NCBI GenBank assembly: GCA_934725785.1
Contig: CAKVCS010000080.1
Location: 1-5,378 of the forward strand
Direction: 5' to 3'
Origin: an uncultured Bacteroidales bacterium
GTDB taxonomy: Bacteria; Bacteroidota; Bacteroidia; Bacteroidales; Marinilabiliaceae
Length of the DNA stretch: 5,378 nt
Below the pieces are notes generated by a model. That model was given only the letters and a program-made list of their open reading frames with translations, ran no database searches and was not told the origin of the DNA. This document shows positions 1 through 5,378 of this stretch, piece after piece (position 1 is the stretch's first letter; each line of letters starts with the position of its first letter). Position numbers and translations under genes: made by a program.

Positions 1-1
1 C

Positions 2-2527
2 GTCTGGAGCATACGCGTCTTGCGCGACAACGCCTACTTCGCCACCCACACAGACATATACACATATAGCCGCACGAGCAAGACCCTGAGCAAGGTCGCC
101 AGCCCGGCGCGGATAATAGGCACGGCCATGGTGGGCGACACGCTCTTCGCCGTCCGCACCGACGGGCTGTTCCGCCTTGACGGTCACTTGTTCTCGCAAG
201 CCGTGTCCGGCTCGGGCGCGCTCGCCGCAGAGGGCATCAAGGTCGCCTGCGAGCACGGCGGCAAGCTCTTCATAGGCACTGCCAAAGGGCTCTACGCGTA
301 CCACGCCGGGCGCCTAAGCCGCTTGGAGACAGAGGCCGACGCCTACGTGAGCCGCAACACGCTCTACTCGCTCGCGGTGGGCGACGCGTACATAGCCCAG
401 GGCACAGTGATGGGCGGCGTAGCCCTCACAAAGACCGACGGCTCCAAGCCGAGATACATGACGACGGCCAACGGCCTGCAAAACAACACGGTGCTCTCTC
501 TCATGTTCGACCATGCGGGCAACCTCTGGTGCGGACTCGACAACGGCATAGACTGCGTCGAGATGGACTCGCCAATGAGCCAGCTCTACGGGCCCCTGAG
601 CGAGTATGGCACAGGCTACGCGTCGATAACCGACAGCGACGCCCTATATATAGGCACCAACAGAGGCCTCTTCGTGTCGGGCTATCCCGTCGACGACAGC
701 CAGCCGACATTCAGCGGGCAGCTTATAGAGGAAAGCATTGGGCAGGTCTGGAGCCTGACGAGGATGGCGGGGCGCACCCTCTGCTGCCACAACAACGGAC
801 TCTTCGAGGTCACGCCCCAACGCAGGCTGAGGCCGATATGCCAGACGGACGGCTTCTGGCTCGTAAGGCCGTTCCCCCTCACGGAGACCGTGGCCCTGGC
901 CGGCGGATATGACGGCCTCTACGTCCTCCGAGCCACGCCCGACGGCATAAAGGTGGAGGGCAGGGTGGAGGGCAGCCCGAAACAGGCGCGCACGTTCGAG
1001 ATTGACAGTAACAACAGGGTGTGGATAAGCACGGAGAGGGGCCTCGAGAGGCTCACGATGAGCCACGACATGACGCGCTGCTCGGCGGAGATGATCATGC
1101 AGAAGCCCAAAGGCGGCACCGTCTACCTGAACGTCATGAAGCTCGAGGGCCGCATAGTGGTGAGCATGGGCGACCGGAGCTTCATAACGGCCGACAACAA
1201 CGAGCTATCCGACGAGCCGGGGCTGCTGAGCCTGCTCGACGGGCCGGACGCGTTCTACACGTGCCTCGACCGCGACAAGGACGGCAACATATGGTACATC
1301 ACGGGCAACTCCCTCAAAGTGCGAATGCTGAACCGGCAGACGGGCCAATATGACACGAAGCCGACGCTCGTCTGGGACCTGCCGCAATTCTACGTCTACG
1401 GCTTCACCCAGCTCCGCACAATAGGCGGCGGCCGAGCCGTCGTGAGCTGCATACAGGGGTTCGCCATGGCCAACGCGCAAAACGCGGCGGCGAAGGGCAG
1501 GCAGACGCAGCCCAAGCTCTTCATAAGGCAGATGAGCTCCATATCGCCGGGCGAGGAGGGGGTCATATACGGGGCCTCGTTCCCCGAGCGCGGCGGCGAC
1601 ATCGTCTTGCCCTACAGCCGCAACTCCGTCAGGTTTGAGTTCGGATGCACACAAAGCTTCGACAAGGACCTCAAATTCAGCTGCATGATAAAGAACGGAG
1701 ACGGCGGCGAGTTCTCCGAGTGGAGCAGCGAGACCACAAAGGAGTACACGTACCTCAAACCTGGCAGGTACGCCTTCTCCGTCAGGGCCCGCCACGCCAA
1801 CGGCGACATAGCCGGGCAGGCTCAGCTGACGTTCACAGTGACGCCGCCATGGTACCTGACCCCATGGGCGAGGGCAGCCTACGCCGCCATCGCGATCGCT
1901 ACCGCGGCGGGGATAACGGCCGCCGTAAGAGCGCACAACCGCAAGGCGCACGACAGGATAACGAGAAAAAAAGAGGAGGAGATGCGGGCGCAGCGCGAGG
2001 CCTACGCGCAGCAGGCACTCGTGCGCGACAAGGAGATCTTGCAGCTGCGCAACGAGAAAATAGAGGGCGAGCTGAAAAGCAAGAGCGAGGAGCTGAGCCA
2101 CATGATGCTCGACACTCTGAACCGCAACGAGCTGATAATGCGGGTAAAACGAGACCTGACCAAGGTGCAGGAGGACCTTGAGCAGGCCGACACGCCGCTG
2201 GCGCGCAAGAGGTTGGCGCAGATGCAGAGCAGGCTGACACAAGACGCCGACACCAGGGTGGACTGGGAGAGGTTCGAACACAACTTCGACATCGTGAACG
2301 ACAGCTTCATGCGAAAGCTGCAAGCCAAGTTCCCTTGGATATCGGTCAACGAGAAGAGGCTCTGCGTATACATCATAATGGGCATGCTCAACAAAGAGAT
2401 CGCACCGCTCATGAACATCAGCCTCCGCGGCGTCGAGATGCTGCGCTACCGCCTGCGCAAGAAGATGGAGCTGCAGCGCGAGGACGACCTGACGGCAATG
2501 CTCCGGAGCGTCAGGGACAACGACTGA
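2..2527 (+). CDS. Membrane-anchored propeller / Y_Y_Y / LuxR-type HTH transcription regulator, 5' end missing
   Basis: This is the C-terminal 841 residues of a one-component regulator. The frame is open to the left edge (VWSIRVL precedes the TTG at 20), so the real start lies upstream. Residues 1 to about 520 are beta-propeller sensor repeats, visible as GNLWCGLDNGID, NRVWISTERGLERL and DGNIWYITGN. About 545-614 is a Y_Y_Y (triple-tyrosine) domain ending in FTVTPPWYLTPW. About 622-645 is one alanine-rich membrane segment, and about 646-750 a charged coiled coil. About 772-830 is a LuxR/GerE-like helix-turn-helix with NEKRLCVYIIMGMLNKEIA and RGVEMLRYRLRKKM. There is no histidine kinase or receiver domain, so it is not a hybrid two-component sensor. 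By family knowledge the propeller faces the periplasm, binds a ligand, and the signal passes through the coiled coil to the cytoplasmic DNA-binding domain. The ligand and target genes are unknown; no polysaccharide-utilisation genes are visible beside it. It ends at TGA 2525-2527. Confidence 0.9.
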   Translation, partial: VWSIRVLRDNAYFATHTDIYTYSRTSKTLSKVASPARIIGTAMVGDTLFAVRTDGLFRLDGHLFSQAVSGSGALAAEGIKVACEHGGKLFIGTAKGLYAYHAGRLSRLETEADAYVSRNTLYSLAVGDAYIAQGTVMGGVALTKTDGSKPRYMTTANGLQNNTVLSLMFDHAGNLWCGLDNGIDCVEMDSPMSQLYGPLSEYGTGYASITDSDALYIGTNRGLFVSGYPVDDSQPTFSGQLIEESIGQVWSLTRMAGRTLCCHNNGLFEVTPQRRLRPICQTDGFWLVRPFPLTETVALAGGYDGLYVLRATPDGIKVEGRVEGSPKQARTFEIDSNNRVWISTERGLERLTMSHDMTRCSAEMIMQKPKGGTVYLNVMKLEGRIVVSMGDRSFITADNNELSDEPGLLSLLDGPDAFYTCLDRDKDGNIWYITGNSLKVRMLNRQTGQYDTKPTLVWDLPQFYVYGFTQLRTIGGGRAVVSCIQGFAMANAQNAAAKGRQTQPKLFIRQMSSISPGEEGVIYGASFPERGGDIVLPYSRNSVRFEFGCTQSFDKDLKFSCMIKNGDGGEFSEWSSETTKEYTYLKPGRYAFSVRARHANGDIAGQAQLTFTVTPPWYLTPWARAAYAAIAIATAAGITAAVRAHNRKAHDRITRKKEEEMRAQREAYAQQALVRDKEILQLRNEKIEGELKSKSEELSHMMLDTLNRNELIMRVKRDLTKVQEDLEQADTPLARKRLAQMQSRLTQDADTRVDWERFEHNFDIVNDSFMRKLQAKFPWISVNEKRLCVYIIMGMLNKEIAPLMNISLRGVEMLRYRLRKKMELQREDDLTAMLRSVRDND

Positions 2528-2648
2528 CGGGGGGCGCGCATGCGCATTCGTCACCAATTTTCGCCAGCGTTTCACGCGGTTCGTCACCGAAAAAAGTCAG
2601 TTGGTCAAAAGTAGGGCCGCGTGCGCGGGGTGTTTGCGAAGCCCGCAA
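2528..2648. other. Non-coding 3' flank of the regulator gene with short repeats
   Basis: No gene is seen here. The stretch begins G-rich with a perfect palindrome GCGCATGCGC (2536-2545). A 9-nt direct repeat TTCGTCACC occurs at 2547-2555 and 2580-2588. Between the copies is a small hairpin, CC(A)GCG/CGCGG around a TTTCA loop (2564-2579). It has no T-run after it, so it is a poor terminator. The regulator transcript therefore probably reads on towards the strong hairpin at 2767-2816. Confidence 0.4.
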
Positions 2649-2656
2649 TACATTTG
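2649..2656 (+). promoter_or_regulatory. Possible promoter -7 element for the small RNA candidate
   Basis: TACATTTG matches the Bacteroidetes -7 consensus TAnnTTTG exactly. A transcript from it would start near 2660-2663. The weak point is the -33 box: the only TTTG nearby (2633-2636) is just 12 nt upstream, too close, and the correctly spaced position is G-rich. A functional promoter is therefore only a possibility. Confidence 0.25.
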
Positions 2657-2660
2657 TGGC

Positions 2661-2815
2661 GTAAAAACCCGCTGGCGAGGAGTCATAATCCTCTTAAAAA
2701 AGATTTGTTCCATTACCTTACGTGAATTGGTAAAAATCTTGGAGCAGTATTTATAGGTAGTGATTGTATAAAGGTCCCGGGCGACAGTTGTGAAACTGTC
2801 GCCCGGCTCTTTTAT
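2661..2815 (+). ncRNA. Candidate small structured RNA, or structured 3' UTR of the regulator
   Basis: Three hairpins follow one another. The first is GAGGA/TCCTC with a 7-nt loop (2677-2693). The second pairs AAGATTT (2700-2706) with AAATCTT (2734-2740) and, inside it, TTACC (2713-2717) with GGTAA (2729-2733), with a 6-nt bulge GTTCCA on one side. The third is the intrinsic terminator at 2767-2816. An exact -7 motif lies just upstream. Together these suggest a transcript of about 150 nt that ends at its own terminator. I do not recognise it as 6S RNA, SRP RNA, tmRNA, RNase P RNA or a tRNA. The alternative is simply the folded 3' UTR of the preceding mRNA. The 5' end is a guess from the -7 motif. 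Confidence 0.3.
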
Positions 2816-2816
2816 A
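2767..2816 (+). terminator. Strong intrinsic terminator, possibly bidirectional
   Basis: A perfect 13-bp stem, CCGGGCGACAGTT (2777-2789) with AACTGTCGCCCGG (2794-2806), closes on the stable GNRA-type tetraloop GTGA. After a 2x2 mismatch the pairing resumes for about 8 bp between TATAAAGG (2767-2774) and CTTTTATA (2809-2816). The downstream arm supplies the T-rich tail, and the A-rich left arm gives a weaker T-tract on the other strand. It probably ends the regulator transcript, or that of the small RNA candidate, and insulates gltB. It lies about 250 nt after the regulator stop codon, which is far for a simple gene-end terminator. Confidence 0.8.
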
Positions 2817-2825
2817 CCCCCCCCC
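2817..2825. repeat. Homopolymer run of nine C
   Basis: Nine consecutive C residues follow the terminator directly and run into the palindrome CCGCGG. Such tracts are prone to length change by strand slippage. This one is outside any gene and about 130 nt upstream of the gltB promoter, so an effect on expression is not evident. Confidence 0.9.
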
Positions 2826-2868
2826 GCGGTGTCGGGATCGAGTGTGCGCCAGCCAACATTGATATTCT

Positions 2869-2895
2869 GTAAGCCAAACAAGGCTTTGCGCTTAC
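2869..2895 (+). terminator. Second, weaker terminator-like hairpin
   Basis: GTAAGC-CAAA (2869-2878) pairs with TTTG-C-GCTTAC (2885-2895), giving ten base pairs with one bulged C (2889) and a 6-nt loop CAAGGC. GTTTT follows. The stem is AT-rich and the T-run short, so termination would be weak. It may instead be an inverted-repeat protein binding site, because its right arm is the first copy of the TTTGCGCTTA repeat. Confidence 0.3.
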
Positions 2896-2928
2896 GTTTT
2901 CATAAGGGCTTCACTTAATTTGCGCTTA
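2885..2928. promoter_or_regulatory. Paired TTTGCGCTTA direct repeat upstream of the gltB promoter
   Basis: The 10-mer TTTGCGCTTA occurs exactly at 2885-2894 and 2919-2928, 34 nt apart. A near-complete inverted copy, TAAGCCAAA (2870-2878, one G missing), lies just to the left. The second copy ends 27 nt before the proposed -33 box at 2956. This arrangement fits a regulator binding array for gltB, but no known regulator consensus is recognised. Confidence 0.3.
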
Positions 2929-2955
2929 TATCCTGTTAAATGCACAGCACAGTCT

Positions 2956-2985
2956 TTTGAATTATCATATATCGTGATAAATTTG
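2956..2985 (+). promoter_or_regulatory. Likely gltB promoter
   Basis: A -33 box TTTG (2956-2959) is followed after 18 nt by TAAATTTG (2978-2985), an exact match to the Bacteroidetes -7 consensus TAnnTTTG. The spacing is close to that usual for the primary sigma factor of this phylum. Transcription should start near 2990-2993, giving a leader of about 145 nt before gltB. Confidence 0.55.
2962..2980. promoter_or_regulatory. Dyad TTATCA-N7-TGATAA inside the gltB promoter
   Basis: TTATCA (2962-2967) and TGATAA (2975-2980) form a 6-bp inverted repeat with a 7-bp spacer. It fills the space between the -33 and -7 boxes and overlaps the first bases of the latter. A dimeric protein bound here would block RNA polymerase, so a repressor site is plausible. 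AT-rich promoter DNA yields short dyads by chance, so confidence is modest. Confidence 0.3.
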
Positions 2986-3053
2986 TAATGTTCTGAAAGC
3001 AAAAGAGGAAAAATAAGGACGCAAATCTAACTTTCAAAACAAAAGACACTAAA

Positions 3054-3066
3054 ACCTCCTTTCTGG
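3054..3066 (+). promoter_or_regulatory. Copy of the 16S rRNA 3'-tail (anti-Shine-Dalgarno) sequence in the gltB leader
   Basis: ACCTCCTTTCTGG in the leader matches the 3' end of Bacteroides-type 16S rRNA (ACCTCCTTTCT plus the first bases after it, recalled from memory). The same leader carries purine-rich AAAGAGG (3002-3008), which could pair with CCTCCTTT leaving one bulged C. It may be a cis-acting pairing element, or a coincidence. Confidence 0.35.
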
Positions 3067-3097
3067 CTGGCGAGGCGCGGCAAACGCGCCGACAGCC
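3065..3097 (+). promoter_or_regulatory. GC-rich hairpin in the gltB 5' leader
   Basis: The outer stem is GGCTG (3065-3069) with CAGCC (3093-3097). The inner stem is GGCGCG (3074-3079) with CGCGCC (3085-3090) around the loop GCAAA. The internal loop (GCGA opposite GA) can form tandem G-A pairs next to a 2-nt bulge, a layout resembling a kink-turn. No T-run follows, so it is not a terminator. It sits 39 nt before the gltB start codon and could affect translation or RNA stability. Confidence 0.4.
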
Positions 3098-3110
3098 ACG
3101 GACAAGTTAC

Positions 3111-3136
3111 AAGACAAAAAACTCAATAAAAAGACC
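3111..3136 (+). promoter_or_regulatory. A-rich, Shine-Dalgarno-free translation start region of gltB
   Basis: The 26 nt before ATG 3137 are mostly A and contain no GGAGG-like sequence. Bacteroidetes messages commonly start this way, since their ribosomes rely little on Shine-Dalgarno pairing and favour A-rich unstructured leaders. This supports the ATG at 3137 over the next in-frame ATG (3188), which has GC-rich coding-type sequence before it. Confidence 0.55.
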
Positions 3137-5378
3137 ATGACAACGACCAAGACACAGTCTAAGGCTCCGGCCGCCGACTTCAGGCGCATGCCCAAGGCCC
3201 AAGGTCTCTACGACCCCGCCAACGAGCACGACGCGTGCGGCGTGGGCTTCGTAGCCAACATCAAGGGAGAGAAGACTCACGACATCGTGACGAGGGGTCT
3301 GCAGGTGAACGTCAACATGACGCACCGCGGGGCCGAGGGCGCCGACAACAAGAGCGGCGACGGCGCGGGCATCCTTATCCAGATGCCCCACGAGTTCTTC
3401 AAGTCCATCATGCCCGAGCTGCCCGAGCCGGGCAAATACGCGTCGGGTCTCGTCTTCCTGCCTAAAAACGCCGACGCGGCCAAGAAATGCGTCGAGATGC
3501 TCGACCACTACGTGGAGGCCGAGGGTCTCAACGTCATAGGCTGGCGCGACGTGCCCGTGGACAGCAGCTGCGTGGGCGAGATCGCGCTGCGCAACGAGCC
3601 GGCCATCCGCCAAATATTCATCCGCAGCCGAGGCGAGGAGGCGGACAAGTTCGAGCGCAAGCTCTACATGGCGCGCAAGCAGGCCGAGATTCGCGTCCGC
3701 CAGTCGAACATCATTGACAAGGAGTCGTACTACGTCGTGAGCCTCTCGTGCCGGACGTTCATTTACAAGGGCATGCTCACGCCCAAGCAGCTCGGCGAGT
3801 ACTTCCTCGACCTCCGCGACCCCAAGGTGACGAGCGCCATAGCCGTGGTCCACAGCCGCTTCTCAACCAACACGTTCCCGACGTGGGACCTCGCGCAGCC
3901 GTTCCGAATGATAGCCCACAACGGCGAGATTAACACCATCCGCGGCAACAGGCTCTGGATGCAGGCCCGCGAGGGCATACTCCAGAGCGACCTCTTCGGA
4001 GACGACCTCAAGAAGTGCTTCCCAATCGTGGAGCCCAACATGAGCGACTCCGCCTCTTTCGACAACGTGTTCGAGTTCCTCGTGCAGGCCGGGCGCACCA
4101 TGCCCCAGGCGCTCACAATGATGGTGCCCGAGAGCTGGAACGACAAGAACCCCATCCCCGACTCCCTGAAGGCCTACTATGAGTACCACTCGACGATAAT
4201 GGAGCCGTGGGACGGCCCCGCGGCGCTCGTCTTCACCGACGGACGCTACGTCGGCGGCACGCTGGACCGCAACGGCCTCCGCCCGAGCCGATACGTCATC
4301 ACGAAGAACGACATGATCGTCATGGGCTCCGAGGTCGGCGTCCAGATCTTCGAGCCTGAGGAGATCAAGGAGAAAGGCAGGCTACGCCCCGGCAAGCTCC
4401 TGCTGGTGGACACGCAGCTCGGCACCATAATACCCAACGACGAGGCCAAGCTCCAGATCGCCCGCATGCACCCGTACGAGAACTGGCTGCGCAACAACCG
4501 CTTCAGCCTCGACGACATAAAGACCGACGTCAAGGCCCCGGAGTCCGTCGTGCCGGACGACCAGTTCGACACCTATAAGAAGGTGTTCGGCTACAACAAG
4601 GAGGACTTCAAGCTCACCATAGCCCCCATGGCCAACACGGGCAACGAGCCGAGCAGCTCCATGGGCAACGACACACCCACCGCGGCCTTCAGCGAGAAGC
4701 CGCAGAACCTCTACCAGTACTTCCGCCAGACGTTCGCGCAGGTCACCAACCCGCCTATCGACTCCATCCGCGAGGGGCTGGTCATGAGCCTCACGCACTA
4801 CATTGGCTCCATCATGGGCAACCTGCTGGCCGAGGAGCCGCTGCAGTGCCGCACGCTCAAGTTCGACAGCCCCATAGTCTCGAACACCGACCTGGCCAAG
4901 ATTAAGGACGGCAAAAGCTCGCAGTTCACCCACGTCACCATCCCGACCCTCTTCCCCGTCGGCTCGGGAGGCATAGGCCTCAGGAACGCGCTTCACAACA
5001 TCTGCAAGGCCGCCGAGGACGCCGTAGACGCTCAGAAGAACTACATAATACTCTCCGACAAGGGCATAAGCGAGGACATGGTGCCCATCCCAAGCCTGCT
5101 GGCCGTGGCCACCGTCCACCACCACCTCATCCGCGCCAAGAAGCGCATGCAGGTCGGCCTCATCGTCGAGACGGGCGACGCGAGGGAGGTCATGCACTTC
5201 GCCCTCCTGCTCGGCTATGGCGCGTCGATTATCAACCCATACCTCTGCTTCGTCTCCATCGAGCACCTCATAAGGGACGGGCAGATAACGTCCGACTACG
5301 TCACCGCCCGCGACAACTACATCCACGCTGTTGACAAGGGCATCCTCAAGATAATGAGCAAGATGGGCATATCCACCC
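3137..5378 (+). CDS. gltB: Glutamate synthase large (alpha) subunit, 3' end missing
   Basis: GltB makes two glutamates from glutamine and 2-oxoglutarate, with electrons delivered through the small subunit GltD; it acts in the cytoplasm in nitrogen assimilation. The first 747 codons are present, about half of a usual ~1500-residue protein, and the frame has no stop up to the edge. A 33-residue propeptide precedes Cys34 in DACGVGF, the expected N-terminal nucleophile of the class II glutamine amidotransferase domain. Further amidotransferase signatures are MTHRGA (61-66), SRFSTNTFPTWDLAQPF, HNGEINT (261-267) and DRNGLRPSRY. The central domain starts near residue 480 with GYNKEDF and includes EPSSSMGNDTP and the TNPPIDSIREGL segment. 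The sequence stops at KIMSKMGIST, the entry to the FMN-binding synthase domain; that domain and the iron-sulfur cysteines lie beyond the window. No frameshift or missing key residue is seen. gltD may follow downstream, but this cannot be seen. Confidence 0.97.
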   Translation, partial: MTTTKTQSKAPAADFRRMPKAQGLYDPANEHDACGVGFVANIKGEKTHDIVTRGLQVNVNMTHRGAEGADNKSGDGAGILIQMPHEFFKSIMPELPEPGKYASGLVFLPKNADAAKKCVEMLDHYVEAEGLNVIGWRDVPVDSSCVGEIALRNEPAIRQIFIRSRGEEADKFERKLYMARKQAEIRVRQSNIIDKESYYVVSLSCRTFIYKGMLTPKQLGEYFLDLRDPKVTSAIAVVHSRFSTNTFPTWDLAQPFRMIAHNGEINTIRGNRLWMQAREGILQSDLFGDDLKKCFPIVEPNMSDSASFDNVFEFLVQAGRTMPQALTMMVPESWNDKNPIPDSLKAYYEYHSTIMEPWDGPAALVFTDGRYVGGTLDRNGLRPSRYVITKNDMIVMGSEVGVQIFEPEEIKEKGRLRPGKLLLVDTQLGTIIPNDEAKLQIARMHPYENWLRNNRFSLDDIKTDVKAPESVVPDDQFDTYKKVFGYNKEDFKLTIAPMANTGNEPSSSMGNDTPTAAFSEKPQNLYQYFRQTFAQVTNPPIDSIREGLVMSLTHYIGSIMGNLLAEEPLQCRTLKFDSPIVSNTDLAKIKDGKSSQFTHVTIPTLFPVGSGGIGLRNALHNICKAAEDAVDAQKNYIILSDKGISEDMVPIPSLLAVATVHHHLIRAKKRMQVGLIVETGDAREVMHFALLLGYGASIINPYLCFVSIEHLIRDGQITSDYVTARDNYIHAVDKGILKIMSKMGIST

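Noticed and set aside
20..22. TTG at 20 as the true start of the regulator
   Set aside because: The frame stays open to the window edge with protein-like sequence before it, and a family member should have a signal peptide and more propeller upstream.
1205..2587. 460-codon open frame on the minus strand opposite the regulator
   Set aside because: It is a mirror of the GC-rich plus-strand gene: rich in L, V, A, R and H, with no recognisable domain, and opposite a clearly conserved protein.
2677..2693. Anticodon-arm-like hairpin (7-nt loop GTCATAA with CAT in the anticodon position)
   Set aside because: No acceptor stem, D arm or T arm can be placed around it, no 5-bp T stem follows at the right distance, and loop position 32 is G. 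It is best treated as one stem of the small RNA candidate, not a tRNA or remnant.
2704..2755. Possible promoter just before the strong terminator (TTTG at 2704 with TATTTATA at 2748)
   Set aside because: The second box matches TAnnTTTG poorly and the spacing is far too long.
2597..2881. 94-codon minus-strand open frame in the intergenic region
   Set aside because: It runs straight through the perfect terminator palindrome and the C9 tract, has no family resemblance, and has no promoter or start context that I can see.
2988..2996. Tiny open frame ATG TTC TGA at the start of the gltB leader
   Set aside because: It lies at or before the predicted transcription start, so it would have no leader and may not even be transcribed.
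3107..3853. 248-codon minus-strand open frame opposite the start of gltB
   Set aside because: It overlaps strongly conserved GltB sequence and has low-complexity composition typical of an antisense shadow. The same applies to the 314-codon frame at 4382-5326.

Overview
The window looks like part of a GC-rich Bacteroidales chromosome (Prevotellaceae- or Muribaculaceae-like; I cannot fix the genus). Three things support this. The first gene has a Bacteroidetes-style layout: sensor propeller, triple-tyrosine domain, membrane segment, then a LuxR-type helix-turn-helix. Two exact matches to the Bacteroidetes -7 promoter element TAnnTTTG occur, both between the genes. The second gene starts behind an A-rich leader with no Shine-Dalgarno sequence. 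Both genes lie on the + strand and both are cut by the window edges.

Layout. Positions 2-2527 hold the 3' 841 codons of a membrane-bound one-component transcription regulator. Positions 2528-3136 are a 609-nt AT-richer intergenic stretch with no credible protein gene but much structure: a possible small structured RNA (about 2661-2815) ending in a very strong intrinsic terminator (2767-2816), a run of nine C, a second terminator-like hairpin (2869-2895), a direct repeat TTTGCGCTTA (2885 and 2919), a promoter (2956-2985) with a dyad in its spacer, and a roughly 145-nt 5' leader. That leader carries a copy of the 16S rRNA 3'-tail sequence and a GC-rich hairpin. Positions 3137-5378 hold the first 747 codons of gltB, the glutamate synthase large subunit.

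How they relate. The two genes appear to be separate transcription units, split by the strong terminator and by gltB's own promoter. The regulator is of a type that usually senses an extracytoplasmic ligand; nothing here shows that it controls gltB. GltB assimilates nitrogen by making glutamate from glutamine and 2-oxoglutarate. The most interesting material is the intergenic region: a candidate small RNA, and a gltB leader and promoter with several possible control elements. No mobile element, CRISPR array, tRNA or rRNA gene is seen.
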